From positions 124,001 through 188,000 of the forward strand of contig NZ_JAOZEW010000001.1 in NCBI RefSeq assembly GCF_025847235.1: 64,000 bases of DNA, in the 5' to 3' direction. A program made the translations under genes and the position numbers. Positions 56,008 to 63,575 of the stretch are shown piece by piece. This DNA comes from Flavobacterium shii. Its GTDB lineage: Bacteria > Bacteroidota > Bacteroidia > Flavobacteriales > Flavobacteriaceae. A model generated the notes under the pieces. It searched no databases. It saw only the letters and a list, made by a program, of their open reading frames with translations, and was not told the origin of the DNA. Positions within the stretch are counted from its first letter, which is position 1, and every line of letters starts with the position of its first letter.

Positions 56008-56540
56008 AATATTTATTTATTTTTTAACTAATTCTTAGAAATAAATCTCACTCCTAAATAAACTTTTTCCTCTCCTCTAATATACTTTCATTTTTCTAAT
56101 TAAAATCGTACTTTGATTATTTTATATTAAAAACATTTTGATCAAAGATGAATAACATTTTAGTAATAATTTTACGATTTTCCGTAAATTTTCAAATATA
56201 ACAAAACAATAAACTTTCAAACCAAACACCTGATTTTTCATAGGACTAAAGCCGTAGAGTTTTATTCCTAGAGTGTAAGAAACTTTGATAAAAGCTCAAG
56301 TTTAATGTCGAGCTACTCGTGGAGATTTCTCCTTACGTCGAAATGACAAGTTTGGGATTATTTTGTGTAAAACTAAAGTTTCTTACACTCTTGGTTTTAT
56401 TTTATTCTATGCTGAATGTTTCTAAATTTTATCCTCTGTCCCTTTGCTTCTTCGCGCCTCAGTTCCTTCTATTCCTTTGTCCCTCTGCACCTTTGTCACT
56501 TTGCATCTTAGTTCCTATGTCCCTCTGTTCCTAACAAAAA
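56008..56540. other. Intergenic region with a 16-bp inverted repeat
   Basis: No gene. GAGTGTAAGAAACTTT (56271-56286) is repeated inverted at 56375-56390, enclosing a GTCGAGCTACTCGTGG...CTTACGTCGAAATGACA element. Downstream, 56440-56535 is a TCCCTCTGCACCTTTGT-type dispersed repeat also present near 45690. Confidence 0.65.
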
Positions 56541-57692
56541 CTAATAATCTTCATCATCAGGTGGAGCAGTTTTATTGCGTGTTGTAATTTCCCAATTCTC
56601 TTTTTGATATGGATTATCTAATTTATCAATTTGAACTGAAATTTCTAATTCCTCTTTGTCTTCCTTGTTTTTTCGAATAAAAATCCTAAAGCCATACCCT
56701 TTTATTTTTTCGATGTATTTATCGGTTATGGCATTGTTTTCATAATAGTTTATCGCAACATTAATTTCTTTTGAAAACTGCGTATTCTTAGCTAAGAATT
56801 CTAAAAATTGCATGGCAGTTTCTTCTCTAAATTCAGTATCGTTTATTTTATCTGGATCTACTTTATAAAACGCATTAAACTCTAACATTAAATTATCGCA
56901 CCCCCCTACACTTGCATTAATTATAGTATCATTCTTTCTGTATACTTCTAAGATAGTTTCCGTATAATTATGCATTTCAATACTTCTGGTACGCGTTTCT
57001 ACTCCAGGAATATCATTAAAAATGGTTTTTGATTTTAATTTTGCAGCTTTGCAACTTGACAAATACGATTCTTCATATAGATTACCATTCTTGTATATAA
57101 ATGATAATGAAGTAGATTTTAAATCTTCTACCGAACTAGAATATGTTCTGAAATTTTGTGTAACCTTAATTTTAAATTTATTATCAATAAAATTTGCTTC
57201 GTCAATTATATTGTATGAAAAAGGAGCATATGCAAGAATACTATGTGACTCTTTCTCCTTAATTTCATCTTTCATAATATAAAAAATAAAATCTTGATTT
57301 GTGTTTGCATTTCCTCCCAACATTCCTTCAGATGATCTATTAATTACATAATCAATGATTCCGTCATTATTAAAATCACCTTTTTCAAAAATTGAAAATG
57401 AAACTGTATAAGGATCGCCATCATTTGCAAATGAAACATAATAAGGTGATTCACTTATTTGCATTTCCTTATATTTTTGGCTACCAATTTCTTCGCTTAT
57501 AAGTCTTTTTAAAAAATTGCTTTCTATTTCTGTGAGAATTATTTTTTCCTCTTCTGGTTCTACAGCCGAAATGGTATCCTTAGTGATTTTTTTATGTTTT
57601 GTTTTAACTTCTTTTTTACATGAAAATGCTAAGACAATAAATACAAGAAGAATTATTTTATTACTTATATAGTATATTGATTTAAAACTCAT
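56541..57692 (-). CDS. Lipoprotein of unknown function
   Basis: 383 residues. An N-terminal hydrophobic segment ends in LAFSC, a lipobox with Cys near 25, so it is predicted to be a lipoprotein. The sequence contains FEKGDFNNDGIIDYVINRSS, an FG-GAP-like calcium-binding strand, and otherwise mixed alpha/beta sequence with many charged residues. No enzyme motif. It has no close operon partner; the gap to the next minus-strand gene holds a repeat element. Confidence 0.75.
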   Translation of the reverse strand: MSFKSIYYISNKIILLVFIVLAFSCKKEVKTKHKKITKDTISAVEPEEEKIILTEIESNFLKRLISEEIGSQKYKEMQISESPYYVSFANDGDPYTVSFSIFEKGDFNNDGIIDYVINRSSEGMLGGNANTNQDFIFYIMKDEIKEKESHSILAYAPFSYNIIDEANFIDNKFKIKVTQNFRTYSSSVEDLKSTSLSFIYKNGNLYEESYLSSCKAAKLKSKTIFNDIPGVETRTRSIEMHNYTETILEVYRKNDTIINASVGGCDNLMLEFNAFYKVDPDKINDTEFREETAMQFLEFLAKNTQFSKEINVAINYYENNAITDKYIEKIKGYGFRIFIRKNKEDKEELEISVQIDKLDNPYQKENWEITTRNKTAPPDDEDY

Positions 57693-58080
57693 TAATTAAT
57701 CTATTTTTTATCTCGTAAAATATTTAAATTTAATTGTTTTTTTGGTACTTATTATTTGTAATAAGGTTTCAAATTAACAAATAATAAACCACAAATCATT
57801 ATAATAAATTCGCTTAAATATAAAACCTAACCAATTTTAAAAACATAAAAGTTCTGAATTGCCTCCTGCTTCAGCTGGAGGTTAAAGAATTGATGATAAT
57901 GAATGTGGCTTTAGCCAAATAACTAAATATTTCGGCTAAAGCCACATCTATATTTCCTTTTATCACTCCAGCTAAAGCAGGAGCCAATTCAAAAATGGAA
58001 ATAGGATTTGTCCAAATCTATTATTCAATATCATCTAAATTCTTCTGAGCATTTATGCTTTAAAACAGATTAGGTTTATT
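57693..58080. other. Intergenic region with a repeat element
   Basis: No gene. It contains the second copy of the nested inverted-repeat element (57856-57990) and AT-rich sequence. Confidence 0.7.
57856..57990. repeat. Nested inverted-repeat element, copy 2
   Basis: Same build as 6225-6358: outer arms GAATTGCCTCCTGCTTCAG and CTAAAGCAGGAGCCAATTC, inner arms GTGGCTTTAGCCAAAT and ATTTCGGCTAAAGCCAC. The arms agree with copy 1 except for a few changes that often keep pairing (for example TTCAGCTGGAGG against TTTAGTTGGAGG). Confidence 0.85.
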
Positions 58081-58881
58081 CTATATTCCAAAAAAGCTTT
58101 TAGCATTCCTAGTAGTTTCTTCCGCAATTTTAATTCCTGAAATTCCTTTAAACTGTGCAACAGTAGCTGCAACAAAAGGCAGAAAAGCAGGTTCGCAACG
58201 GCGTTCGTGGTATTTCTTTAAGAGATTGTTTGGAACATTTTTTGGCAGCATGAATGGCGCATCGGTTTCGATCATCATTCGGTCAAGCGGAACGTATTGA
58301 ATCACCTCTTTTAAATGACTGAAACGTTTAACATCAGAAATCGCTCCCGTAAAACCCAGATAAAATCCGTTATCGAGATAGGTTTTAGCTTCTTGTAAAC
58401 TTCCTGTAAAACAATGTACCACAGCTTTTGGTAATTGTGGCAAATAGTCTTTTGTAATGCTCATAAATCTTGCAAAAGCAGCTCTCTCGTGCAGGAACAA
58501 AGGTTTCTGAACTTCGATTGCTAATTCTAATTGGGCTTTATAACACAATTCCTGTACATTTCTGGGCGAAAAGTCACGATCGAAATCGAGTCCGCACTCT
58601 CCTACCGAAACTACATGTTTTTGCTTTAATAAATTTCGCAGTTTCGAAATGCTCTGCACATCAAAACTCTTGGCATCATGCGGGTGAATTCCTGCTGTTG
58701 CGTATAATATTCCGGGATATTCTTTTGCCATTTCAGCCGAAGCTCCACTATTTTTTACGCTTGTTCCTGTAAGTATCATTTGTGATACATCGGCATCTAA
58801 TGCGTTTTGTACGACATCGTCTATGTCATTATGGAATTGTTTATTGGTTAAATTAATTCCTATATCTATATATGTATTCAT
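58081..58881 (-). CDS. tatD: TatD-family metal-dependent DNase
   Basis: 266 residues. It starts MNTYIDIGINLTNKQF, as E. coli TatD does (DIGVNLTS). Metal and catalytic motifs are in order: TAGIHPHDA, GECGLDFDRDFS, FLHERAA, VHCFTGS and MIETDAPFMLP. TatD enzymes are 3'-exonucleases on DNA (and RNA in some cases) in the cytosol, active in repair. Not part of a tight operon; the RNA-repair genes lie 300 bp upstream on the same strand, which may or may not be meaningful. Confidence 0.93.
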   Translation of the reverse strand: MNTYIDIGINLTNKQFHNDIDDVVQNALDADVSQMILTGTSVKNSGASAEMAKEYPGILYATAGIHPHDAKSFDVQSISKLRNLLKQKHVVSVGECGLDFDRDFSPRNVQELCYKAQLELAIEVQKPLFLHERAAFARFMSITKDYLPQLPKAVVHCFTGSLQEAKTYLDNGFYLGFTGAISDVKRFSHLKEVIQYVPLDRMMIETDAPFMLPKNVPNNLLKKYHERRCEPAFLPFVAATVAQFKGISGIKIAEETTRNAKSFFGI

Positions 58882-58889
58882 TTTTTTTT

Positions 58890-59186
58890 AAGTTACAAAG
58901 GCTCAAAGGTTCAGAGGTACAAAGGTTTTCTCACTTTGAGTCTTTATATAATTATTTTTGTTTTTTGTCATGTAGGCACTAAATTTTATTCTTTGGTTTG
59001 TTTTAATCGCGCAAAGCCGCGGAGTCGCAGAGTTTTTATTTTTGCCACAGATTAATAAGATTAAAAGGATTTTAAAAATCCGCTGAATCTGCAAAATCTG
59101 CGTGAAATAATTCTTTGCGCACTTCGCGTAAATCTTAGCGAACTTTGCGGTTAAAAGCCTTTGAACCTTTGCCTCTCTGAACCTTT
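58890..59186. repeat. Composite dispersed repeat with terminal inverted repeats
   Basis: The ends are imperfect inverted copies: AAAGGTTCAGAGGTACAAAGG near 58904 and CCTTTGCCTCTCTGAACCTTT near 59166. The interior holds GCGCAAAGCCGCGGAGTCGC and TTAGCGAACTTTGCGG, the type seen near 45650. It has no coding value (the 63-aa frame across it is a shadow). MITE-like, or a cluster of older repeats. Confidence 0.6.
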
Positions 59187-60057
59187 AGAAATCTCCATAA
59201 TACACCTGAAAACACGGCAATTTCAGGTCATTTCTCCATGTATCTACTACTTGGTTTCTATCATCGAGAGCAAACTCTACAAAGTATTTATCTTTGATAA
59301 AATCATTATAGATTTCCGTTTTTATAATAGAATCTTTTCGGCTATCCTGACTTTTTCGCATAATTAAGTCATCGAATTCTATTGTATGTTTTTCAAGAAA
59401 CCTCAACGTTGGTTCTTTGTATCTATCTTCTCTTCCTGAAACCAAAAGTATTTTATAACCTAATTTATTGTAATTCCTTAACACGTTTGCCACGGGTTCA
59501 TTTATTAAATCCTGATCACATTTACTTGCATCAAATGGATTTCTTCCGTTCATTAAAGCCAATGTTCCGTCAAGATCACAGATTATGGCTTTTGGCAATT
59601 CTGGGTTTTGGATTGCGTATTCAGGAGAATCTTTAAAAAATTGTCGATGCATTTTCTTAATCACTTTTTCTCCAACTGGTTTTTCTCTTAAAGCATCTCG
59701 CTCAATACAAACCGTAACATCTGTATTTACTTCGAGAACCTCAACAGTTACATTTTCGCTGAATTTTGTATTGTATTCCTGAACCAATTGCGTAACTCGT
59801 TTCAAGTTTGTTTCGGATAAATTGGTATCATCTACCACAATACTTTTTCCTTCCTCTAGACATTTTACGATTAATAGGTCACGAACTTTTTTTACAAACT
59901 TCTCGTTATTTTTACTCGTTGTTCCGTTATCAAACATCGCACGTAAATCGTCTCGATTGATTCTTTTATATGTTTCTGGATTTTCTGAGATTATCTTTTT
60001 TGCCAAAGTCGATTTTCCACTTCCTGGCAATCCTTTCATTAAAATTACTTTTCTCAT
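59185..60057 (-). CDS. T4-like polynucleotide kinase/phosphatase (Pnkp)
   Basis: 290 residues from the ATG at 60057; the longer frame from 60090 would overlap the ligase gene by over 30 bp. N-terminal 5'-kinase: P-loop GLPGSGKST (9-17), NRDDLR, RDALREKPVG lid. C-terminal 3'-phosphatase: DLDGTLALMNGRNPFD (acyl-phosphatase DxDGT), LVSGREDRYKEPT and LDDRNQVVDTWR, ending YYGDF. Domain order and C-terminus match phage T4 Pnkp, which heals cut tRNA. One base separates it from the RNA ligase stop. It prepares 5'-phosphate/3'-OH ends for that ligase. Confidence 0.95.
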   Translation of the reverse strand: MRKVILMKGLPGSGKSTLAKKIISENPETYKRINRDDLRAMFDNGTTSKNNEKFVKKVRDLLIVKCLEEGKSIVVDDTNLSETNLKRVTQLVQEYNTKFSENVTVEVLEVNTDVTVCIERDALREKPVGEKVIKKMHRQFFKDSPEYAIQNPELPKAIICDLDGTLALMNGRNPFDASKCDQDLINEPVANVLRNYNKLGYKILLVSGREDRYKEPTLRFLEKHTIEFDDLIMRKSQDSRKDSIIKTEIYNDFIKDKYFVEFALDDRNQVVDTWRNDLKLPCFQVYYGDF

Positions 60058-60058
60058 T

Positions 60059-61075
60059 TTATTCTTCTCCTTTATTAAACGGTTTTTCAAATGTTGGTCG
60101 AATCATTTTCCAGATAATCTCTGAATAGTCTTTGCCATTTAGCATTGCAAATAATACACCTGAATATTGACAAGTCAGGAAATACAAGGCTGTTTCTTTC
60201 TGGGAATCTAATACTTTAAAATCTGCTTTGCTCTGGTTCTCTATTATTAAATATTTATTCTCTAAATCGGCTTTGGTTTGTTTCACCCAATCAAAAAATT
60301 CATCAGGAATGCGTTCCAGAATTTCTTCCATTGATTGATTTGTTTTGAGATATTCCCAAATATTTAGGTTAGAAACCTGTGTAATGATTCGATGCAAACG
60401 AAGGTATTCTTCAAATTTGATTTTCACTCTAAAATTATTCGAATATTTAATAATAAAACCTTCTTTGTTGGTGGTATCCATTTCTTTTAAAGTCAGAATA
60501 TCTTTAATTCCATCATATCTTTCAACTACAGGAAAACCAATATCTTCTAGCGGAAATTCTACTCCCGTTTGTGTATCGATAATTGCTAGTAAAACCAACT
60601 CTTCGGAAGAACCATAATCTAAAACAATTCGGTTTTCGGGATAAATAATCTCGAATAAATACGTTTTGCTTTTATCCAATAATGTCCATGAGTCTTTATA
60701 TTTCCCGTGCAACATTTCGTTTGCCTTATCGGATTGGTCGCTTGCAAATGAACCTCTACTAGCTATAAATGGAACCTCATCTATCCAATACAAAATTCCC
60801 ATTGAACCATCCATTTTATCATACACCTCAAAAGTTGTATCAGGAAGTATTTGATTTTCCATTTCGCCTAAATTAAAAAACTTAGGAAATGGTCTTGCAA
60901 CGACTTTAAAATTTTCATCTAAGATTAATCCTCTACAACTTAATGTAACATCATTCCATATTCTTTCGAATTGAGCACTTTGGGTATAATTATAGATATA
61001 TAAATCATAATTAGGGTGTTTGTTCACTCTAATATAATTTTGGGATATCATCTCTTTTAAAAGTACTGTATTCAT
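60059..61075 (-). CDS. T4 Rnl1-like RNA ligase
   Basis: 338 residues. Nucleotidyl-transferase motif I KMDGS (Lys 87), motif IIIa FEII (Glu 142), motif IV EGFIIK (205-210) and motif V VKIK (217-220) identify an ATP-dependent RNA ligase of the Rnl1 (RnlA) type, which seals 5'-phosphate to 3'-OH, in T4 at a broken tRNA anticodon loop. The C-terminal ~100 residues are helical, as in Rnl1 where this part gives tRNA specificity. It starts 36 bp from operator site 2, and Pnkp follows with a 1-bp gap. Confidence 0.95.
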   Translation of the reverse strand: MNTVLLKEMISQNYIRVNKHPNYDLYIYNYTQSAQFERIWNDVTLSCRGLILDENFKVVARPFPKFFNLGEMENQILPDTTFEVYDKMDGSMGILYWIDEVPFIASRGSFASDQSDKANEMLHGKYKDSWTLLDKSKTYLFEIIYPENRIVLDYGSSEELVLLAIIDTQTGVEFPLEDIGFPVVERYDGIKDILTLKEMDTTNKEGFIIKYSNNFRVKIKFEEYLRLHRIITQVSNLNIWEYLKTNQSMEEILERIPDEFFDWVKQTKADLENKYLIIENQSKADFKVLDSQKETALYFLTCQYSGVLFAMLNGKDYSEIIWKMIRPTFEKPFNKGEE

Positions 61076-61092
61076 TTTTTCTTTTCTTTAAA

Positions 61093-61129
61093 CAAAGATT
61101 CAAAAATTACTACGCAGTTATTTTGCGTA
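61093..61129 (-). promoter_or_regulatory. Palindromic operator and promoter, site 2 (RNA ligase-Pnkp)
   Basis: TACGCA (61111-61116), 7-nt spacer GTTATTT, TGCGTA (61124-61129). On the minus strand: TACGCAAAATAACTGCGTA, then G plus nine bases, then AATCTTTG (61100-61093). The order and distances are the same as at site 1 (44590-44553), and the ATG of the ligase is 18 bp beyond. Confidence 0.8.
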
Positions 61130-61236
61130 ATTAAAATTATTTTCATCTTCATACTTGTATTCAGATAGTTGTTTCATTGCAATGATCCTTGTTTTTAGTA
61201 ATTCGATATATACTAAAAGTAATTTTTGAAAGATAT

Positions 61237-61265
61237 AAAAAACCCTGCTTTTAGCAGGGTTAAAA
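61237..61265 (-). terminator. Terminator after the flavohaemoglobin gene
   Basis: Stem AACCCTGCT/AGCAGGGTT; on the minus strand followed by TTTTT. It separates hmp from the RNA ligase operon. Confidence 0.88.
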
Positions 61266-61266
61266 A

Positions 61267-62466
61267 TTAATTTAGACGAAACGATTGAGGCCCAAACTCT
61301 TCATAAAAAATATCTGATTTATCAATATTAAAACTAATTAATGATTCATAATGAGCTTTGATAAATGGTGCTGGTCCGCATAAATAATATTGAGCATTTT
61401 TAAGTAAAATCGCTTCTTTACAAAGATGCAAGTCAACTCGACCTTTGATAACATTAGCATCAACATCTTGTTCGCTGTCTTCATTAAACAAAAATGTTTC
61501 TAACCAGTCCGATTCTTCTTCCATAGAATTAATTACCTCTTTGAAAGCATGTACCGATTCATTGCGACAACCATGAATCCAGACCGTTTTATTTTGATTG
61601 TTTTTTTGGTTGGTTTCCAGCATACTCAATAAAGGGGTAACTCCAACCCCACCACTTATTAAAACGATTGGTACATCAACGTTTTGCAATGAAAAACTAC
61701 CTGCAGGAGCTGATACATTCACAGCATCCCCCACTTTCATTTTATGCAGCGTATTCGAAACCATTCCTTCGGGATGAACACCTAAACTAGTTTCTTTTTT
61801 TACAGATATTCTATAATATTTTGGATTAAAGGAACTAGAGAGACTATATTGCCTTGGTTGTACCAATCCTAATTGTTCTACAAATACTTGTACACTCAAA
61901 TATTGCCCTGCGGTGTAAGTTGCAATTCCTTTACCATCGGTGGGATATAAATAAAATGATTTAATTTCATCTGATTCTTTAACAATTTCTTTTATCGTAA
62001 AACTTCTCCAGCCATTCCACCTGCTTGTTATACTTTCATTATTAAGATAGAGTTCGGCTTCTATACCAATCATAATTTCTGCCAGTTCCCTATAAGCTAT
62101 AGTCCAGGCGTAAATTAATTCTGGTGTTGCAACTTCTCCCAGGACTTCGCTAATAGAAGCAATAAGATGTCCTCCTACAATAGCATAATCATCGGCTTGG
62201 ATGTTTAAACTAACATGTTTATTTCCTATACCTTTTAAAACATTAATCAAAACTGAGGGATTATCTATATGCTCTGCATAAGCCAAAACAGCTCCTGCTA
62301 AAGCCTGTTTTTGTTTACCATTGGATTGATTTCCCATATTAAAAACTGACTTTAATTCTGGATTATGTTTAAACATTCTTTTATAAAAATAGTCTGTTAA
62401 GACTTCTCCTGATGATTGCAAAATTGGAATTGTAGCTTTTATTAATTCTTTCTGATTATTATTCAT
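61267..62466 (-). CDS. hmp: Flavohaemoglobin, nitric oxide dioxygenase
   Basis: 399 residues. N-terminal globin (distal Tyr near 28, proximal His near 84 in GNKHVSL), then a ferredoxin-reductase-like FAD domain with RQYSLSS and an NAD domain with ISGGVGVTPLLSML and CGPAPFI. It oxidises NO to nitrate with O2 and NAD(P)H in the cytosol, protecting against nitrosative stress. Length matches E. coli Hmp. It lies between two operator-controlled RNA-repair units but has its own terminator and no palindrome upstream. Confidence 0.96.
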   Translation of the reverse strand: MNNNQKELIKATIPILQSSGEVLTDYFYKRMFKHNPELKSVFNMGNQSNGKQKQALAGAVLAYAEHIDNPSVLINVLKGIGNKHVSLNIQADDYAIVGGHLIASISEVLGEVATPELIYAWTIAYRELAEIMIGIEAELYLNNESITSRWNGWRSFTIKEIVKESDEIKSFYLYPTDGKGIATYTAGQYLSVQVFVEQLGLVQPRQYSLSSSFNPKYYRISVKKETSLGVHPEGMVSNTLHKMKVGDAVNVSAPAGSFSLQNVDVPIVLISGGVGVTPLLSMLETNQKNNQNKTVWIHGCRNESVHAFKEVINSMEEESDWLETFLFNEDSEQDVDANVIKGRVDLHLCKEAILLKNAQYYLCGPAPFIKAHYESLISFNIDKSDIFYEEFGPQSFRLN

Positions 62467-62640
62467 AATATATTTTTTTAATTTCCCACAAAGCTAATCT
62501 TGACACTAATTCTTTTTTATGATTTAAATCACAAAGCCATAAAAACAATACTTTATTCAAGCCTTTTAACACTTTCTAAATTTAATTTGGTGACATCGAT
62601 GTGGGGATATTGTGGGAATTTAAAATCATTTATAAATGAC
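62467..62640. other. Short spacer upstream of hmp
   Basis: No gene. AT-rich; contains GATTTAAATCACAAAG. No NsrR- or NnrR-like site is evident by eye. Confidence 0.4.
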
Positions 62641-62665
62641 AAACGCCTTATAAATAAGGCGTTTT
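62641..62665 (-). terminator. Terminator of the 190-nt tRNA-like RNA
   Basis: Long perfect stem AAACGCCTTA/TAAGGCGTTT with a 4-nt loop, 24 bp beyond the RNA's 3' end on the minus strand. T run is weak on that side. Confidence 0.75.
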
Positions 62666-62688
62666 GAATCAAAATAAAGGTAAAATTG

Positions 62689-62878
62689 TGACCTTGATGA
62701 GATTCGAACTCATATTCCCTCTCGGGCATTGCGGCTCTAAATACGCTTCCCTACTTTCCCTAACGATTTCGGTGCTTCTGTAAATTCTACCCATTAGTCC
62801 GCACGGGTCTAACCGGAATATCCGCAAACTCTACAGCTAGTATTTTTCTGTAGGCTTTTCCTTTTAAGCTACAAGGCC
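62689..62878 (-). ncRNA. 190-nt tRNA-like RNA with long insertion
   Basis: Ends pair as a 7-bp acceptor GGCCTTG/CAAGGTC. D-arm GCTT...AAGC is at 62854-62869, a perfect T-arm ATGAG-TTCGAAT-CTCAT at 62697-62713, with A73. Where the anticodon arm should be there is a hairpin CTACAG/CTGTAG with an 11-nt loop (62831-62853). About 100 nt follow, then half of a Leu(TAG)-like anticodon arm, TTTAGAG-CCGCA (62741-62730), and a variable-arm hairpin CCC-GAGA-GGG. TGCGG, the partner of CCGCA, occurs at 62826-62822 and again at 62803-62799. No group I intron core is evident. It lies downstream of operator site 3. Confidence 0.75.
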
Positions 62879-62893
62879 TTTCTTTTTGATGAT

Positions 62894-62930
62894 ACAAAGG
62901 TTTACAGTTGGTACGCAATTATTTTGCGTA
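62894..62930. promoter_or_regulatory. Palindromic operator, site 3 (tRNA-like RNA and HD gene)
   Basis: GTACGCA (62911-62917), spacer ATTATTT, TGCGTAC (62925-62931): perfect 7-bp arms. On the minus strand it is TACGCAAAATAATTGCGTA, and CCTTTG follows at one base less than in sites 1 and 2, pointing at the tRNA-like RNA. On the plus strand the right arm contains TTTGCG and lies 36 bp upstream of the HD gene, so it may control both. Confidence 0.78.
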
Positions 62931-62966
62931 CTAAGAAAAATTTCTATTTTTATGTAAATTAGCCTT

Positions 62967-63575
62967 ATGAATTTAGAAGAAAAATATACCGAATTACTCT
63001 TAAATATTGGTTTTAAAGAGAATGAGATTCAGAAAAATTGGTTGGATTTGAAAAAAGCATACTCGAATAAATCAAGGCATTATCATAACTTATCGCATAT
63101 AAAAGATATGATTGCTAGTTTTGAAACGTATCGAGATAAACTTCAAAAACCTAATGAAATATTATTTGCTATTTTCTATCATGATTATATCTATAAAAGT
63201 TCCAAAAAAGATAATGAACTCAAAAGTGCCGAATATGCGTTATCGATTTTACCTGAAAGTATCTCATTTGATAAACAATTGGTTTTTGATACTATTTGCG
63301 CAACGCAGCAACATCAACACAATGCAATTGAAGATACTAATTGGTTGATTGATTTTGACTTGAAGATTCTCGCCAGAGATTGGGAGGATTATCAAATTTA
63401 CTTTGAACAAATCAGAAAAGAATATCGCATTTATCCTGATTTCCTATACAAACCCGGACGCGCAAAAGCATTGAAACATTTTCTTGAAAATGAATATATT
63501 TTTCAGACAGAAGAATTCAGGAGTTTATATGAGGAGAAAGCGAGAATGAATATTGAAAAAGAGATTGCAGTATGA
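62967..63575 (+). CDS. HD-domain phosphohydrolase-like protein
   Basis: 202 residues of the predicted metal-dependent HD superfamily group. HYHNLSHI (His near 38-44), the HD pair in AIFYHDYIY, and later CATQQHQH and DFDLKILA provide metal ligands. Substrate unknown. HD or other phosphatase proteins often accompany RNA-repair enzymes to process 2',3'-cyclic or 5' ends, and the shared operator with the Rnl1-Pnkp operon supports such a role here; this is inference. Confidence 0.85.
   Translation: MNLEEKYTELLLNIGFKENEIQKNWLDLKKAYSNKSRHYHNLSHIKDMIASFETYRDKLQKPNEILFAIFYHDYIYKSSKKDNELKSAEYALSILPESISFDKQLVFDTICATQQHQHNAIEDTNWLIDFDLKILARDWEDYQIYFEQIRKEYRIYPDFLYKPGRAKALKHFLENEYIFQTEEFRSLYEEKARMNIEKEIAV

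Noticed and set aside
56319..56534. Plus-strand 71-aa frame
   Set aside because: It covers a dispersed TCCCTCTGCACCTTTG-type repeat and has no protein-like features.
58903..59094. Minus-strand 63-aa frame upstream of tatD
   Set aside because: It lies wholly within the composite dispersed repeat.
62742..62821. Group I intron in the 190-nt tRNA-like RNA
   Set aside because: The insertion is only about 80-100 nt and I could not find a P7/core-like segment; a self-splicing intron of this size is not expected.
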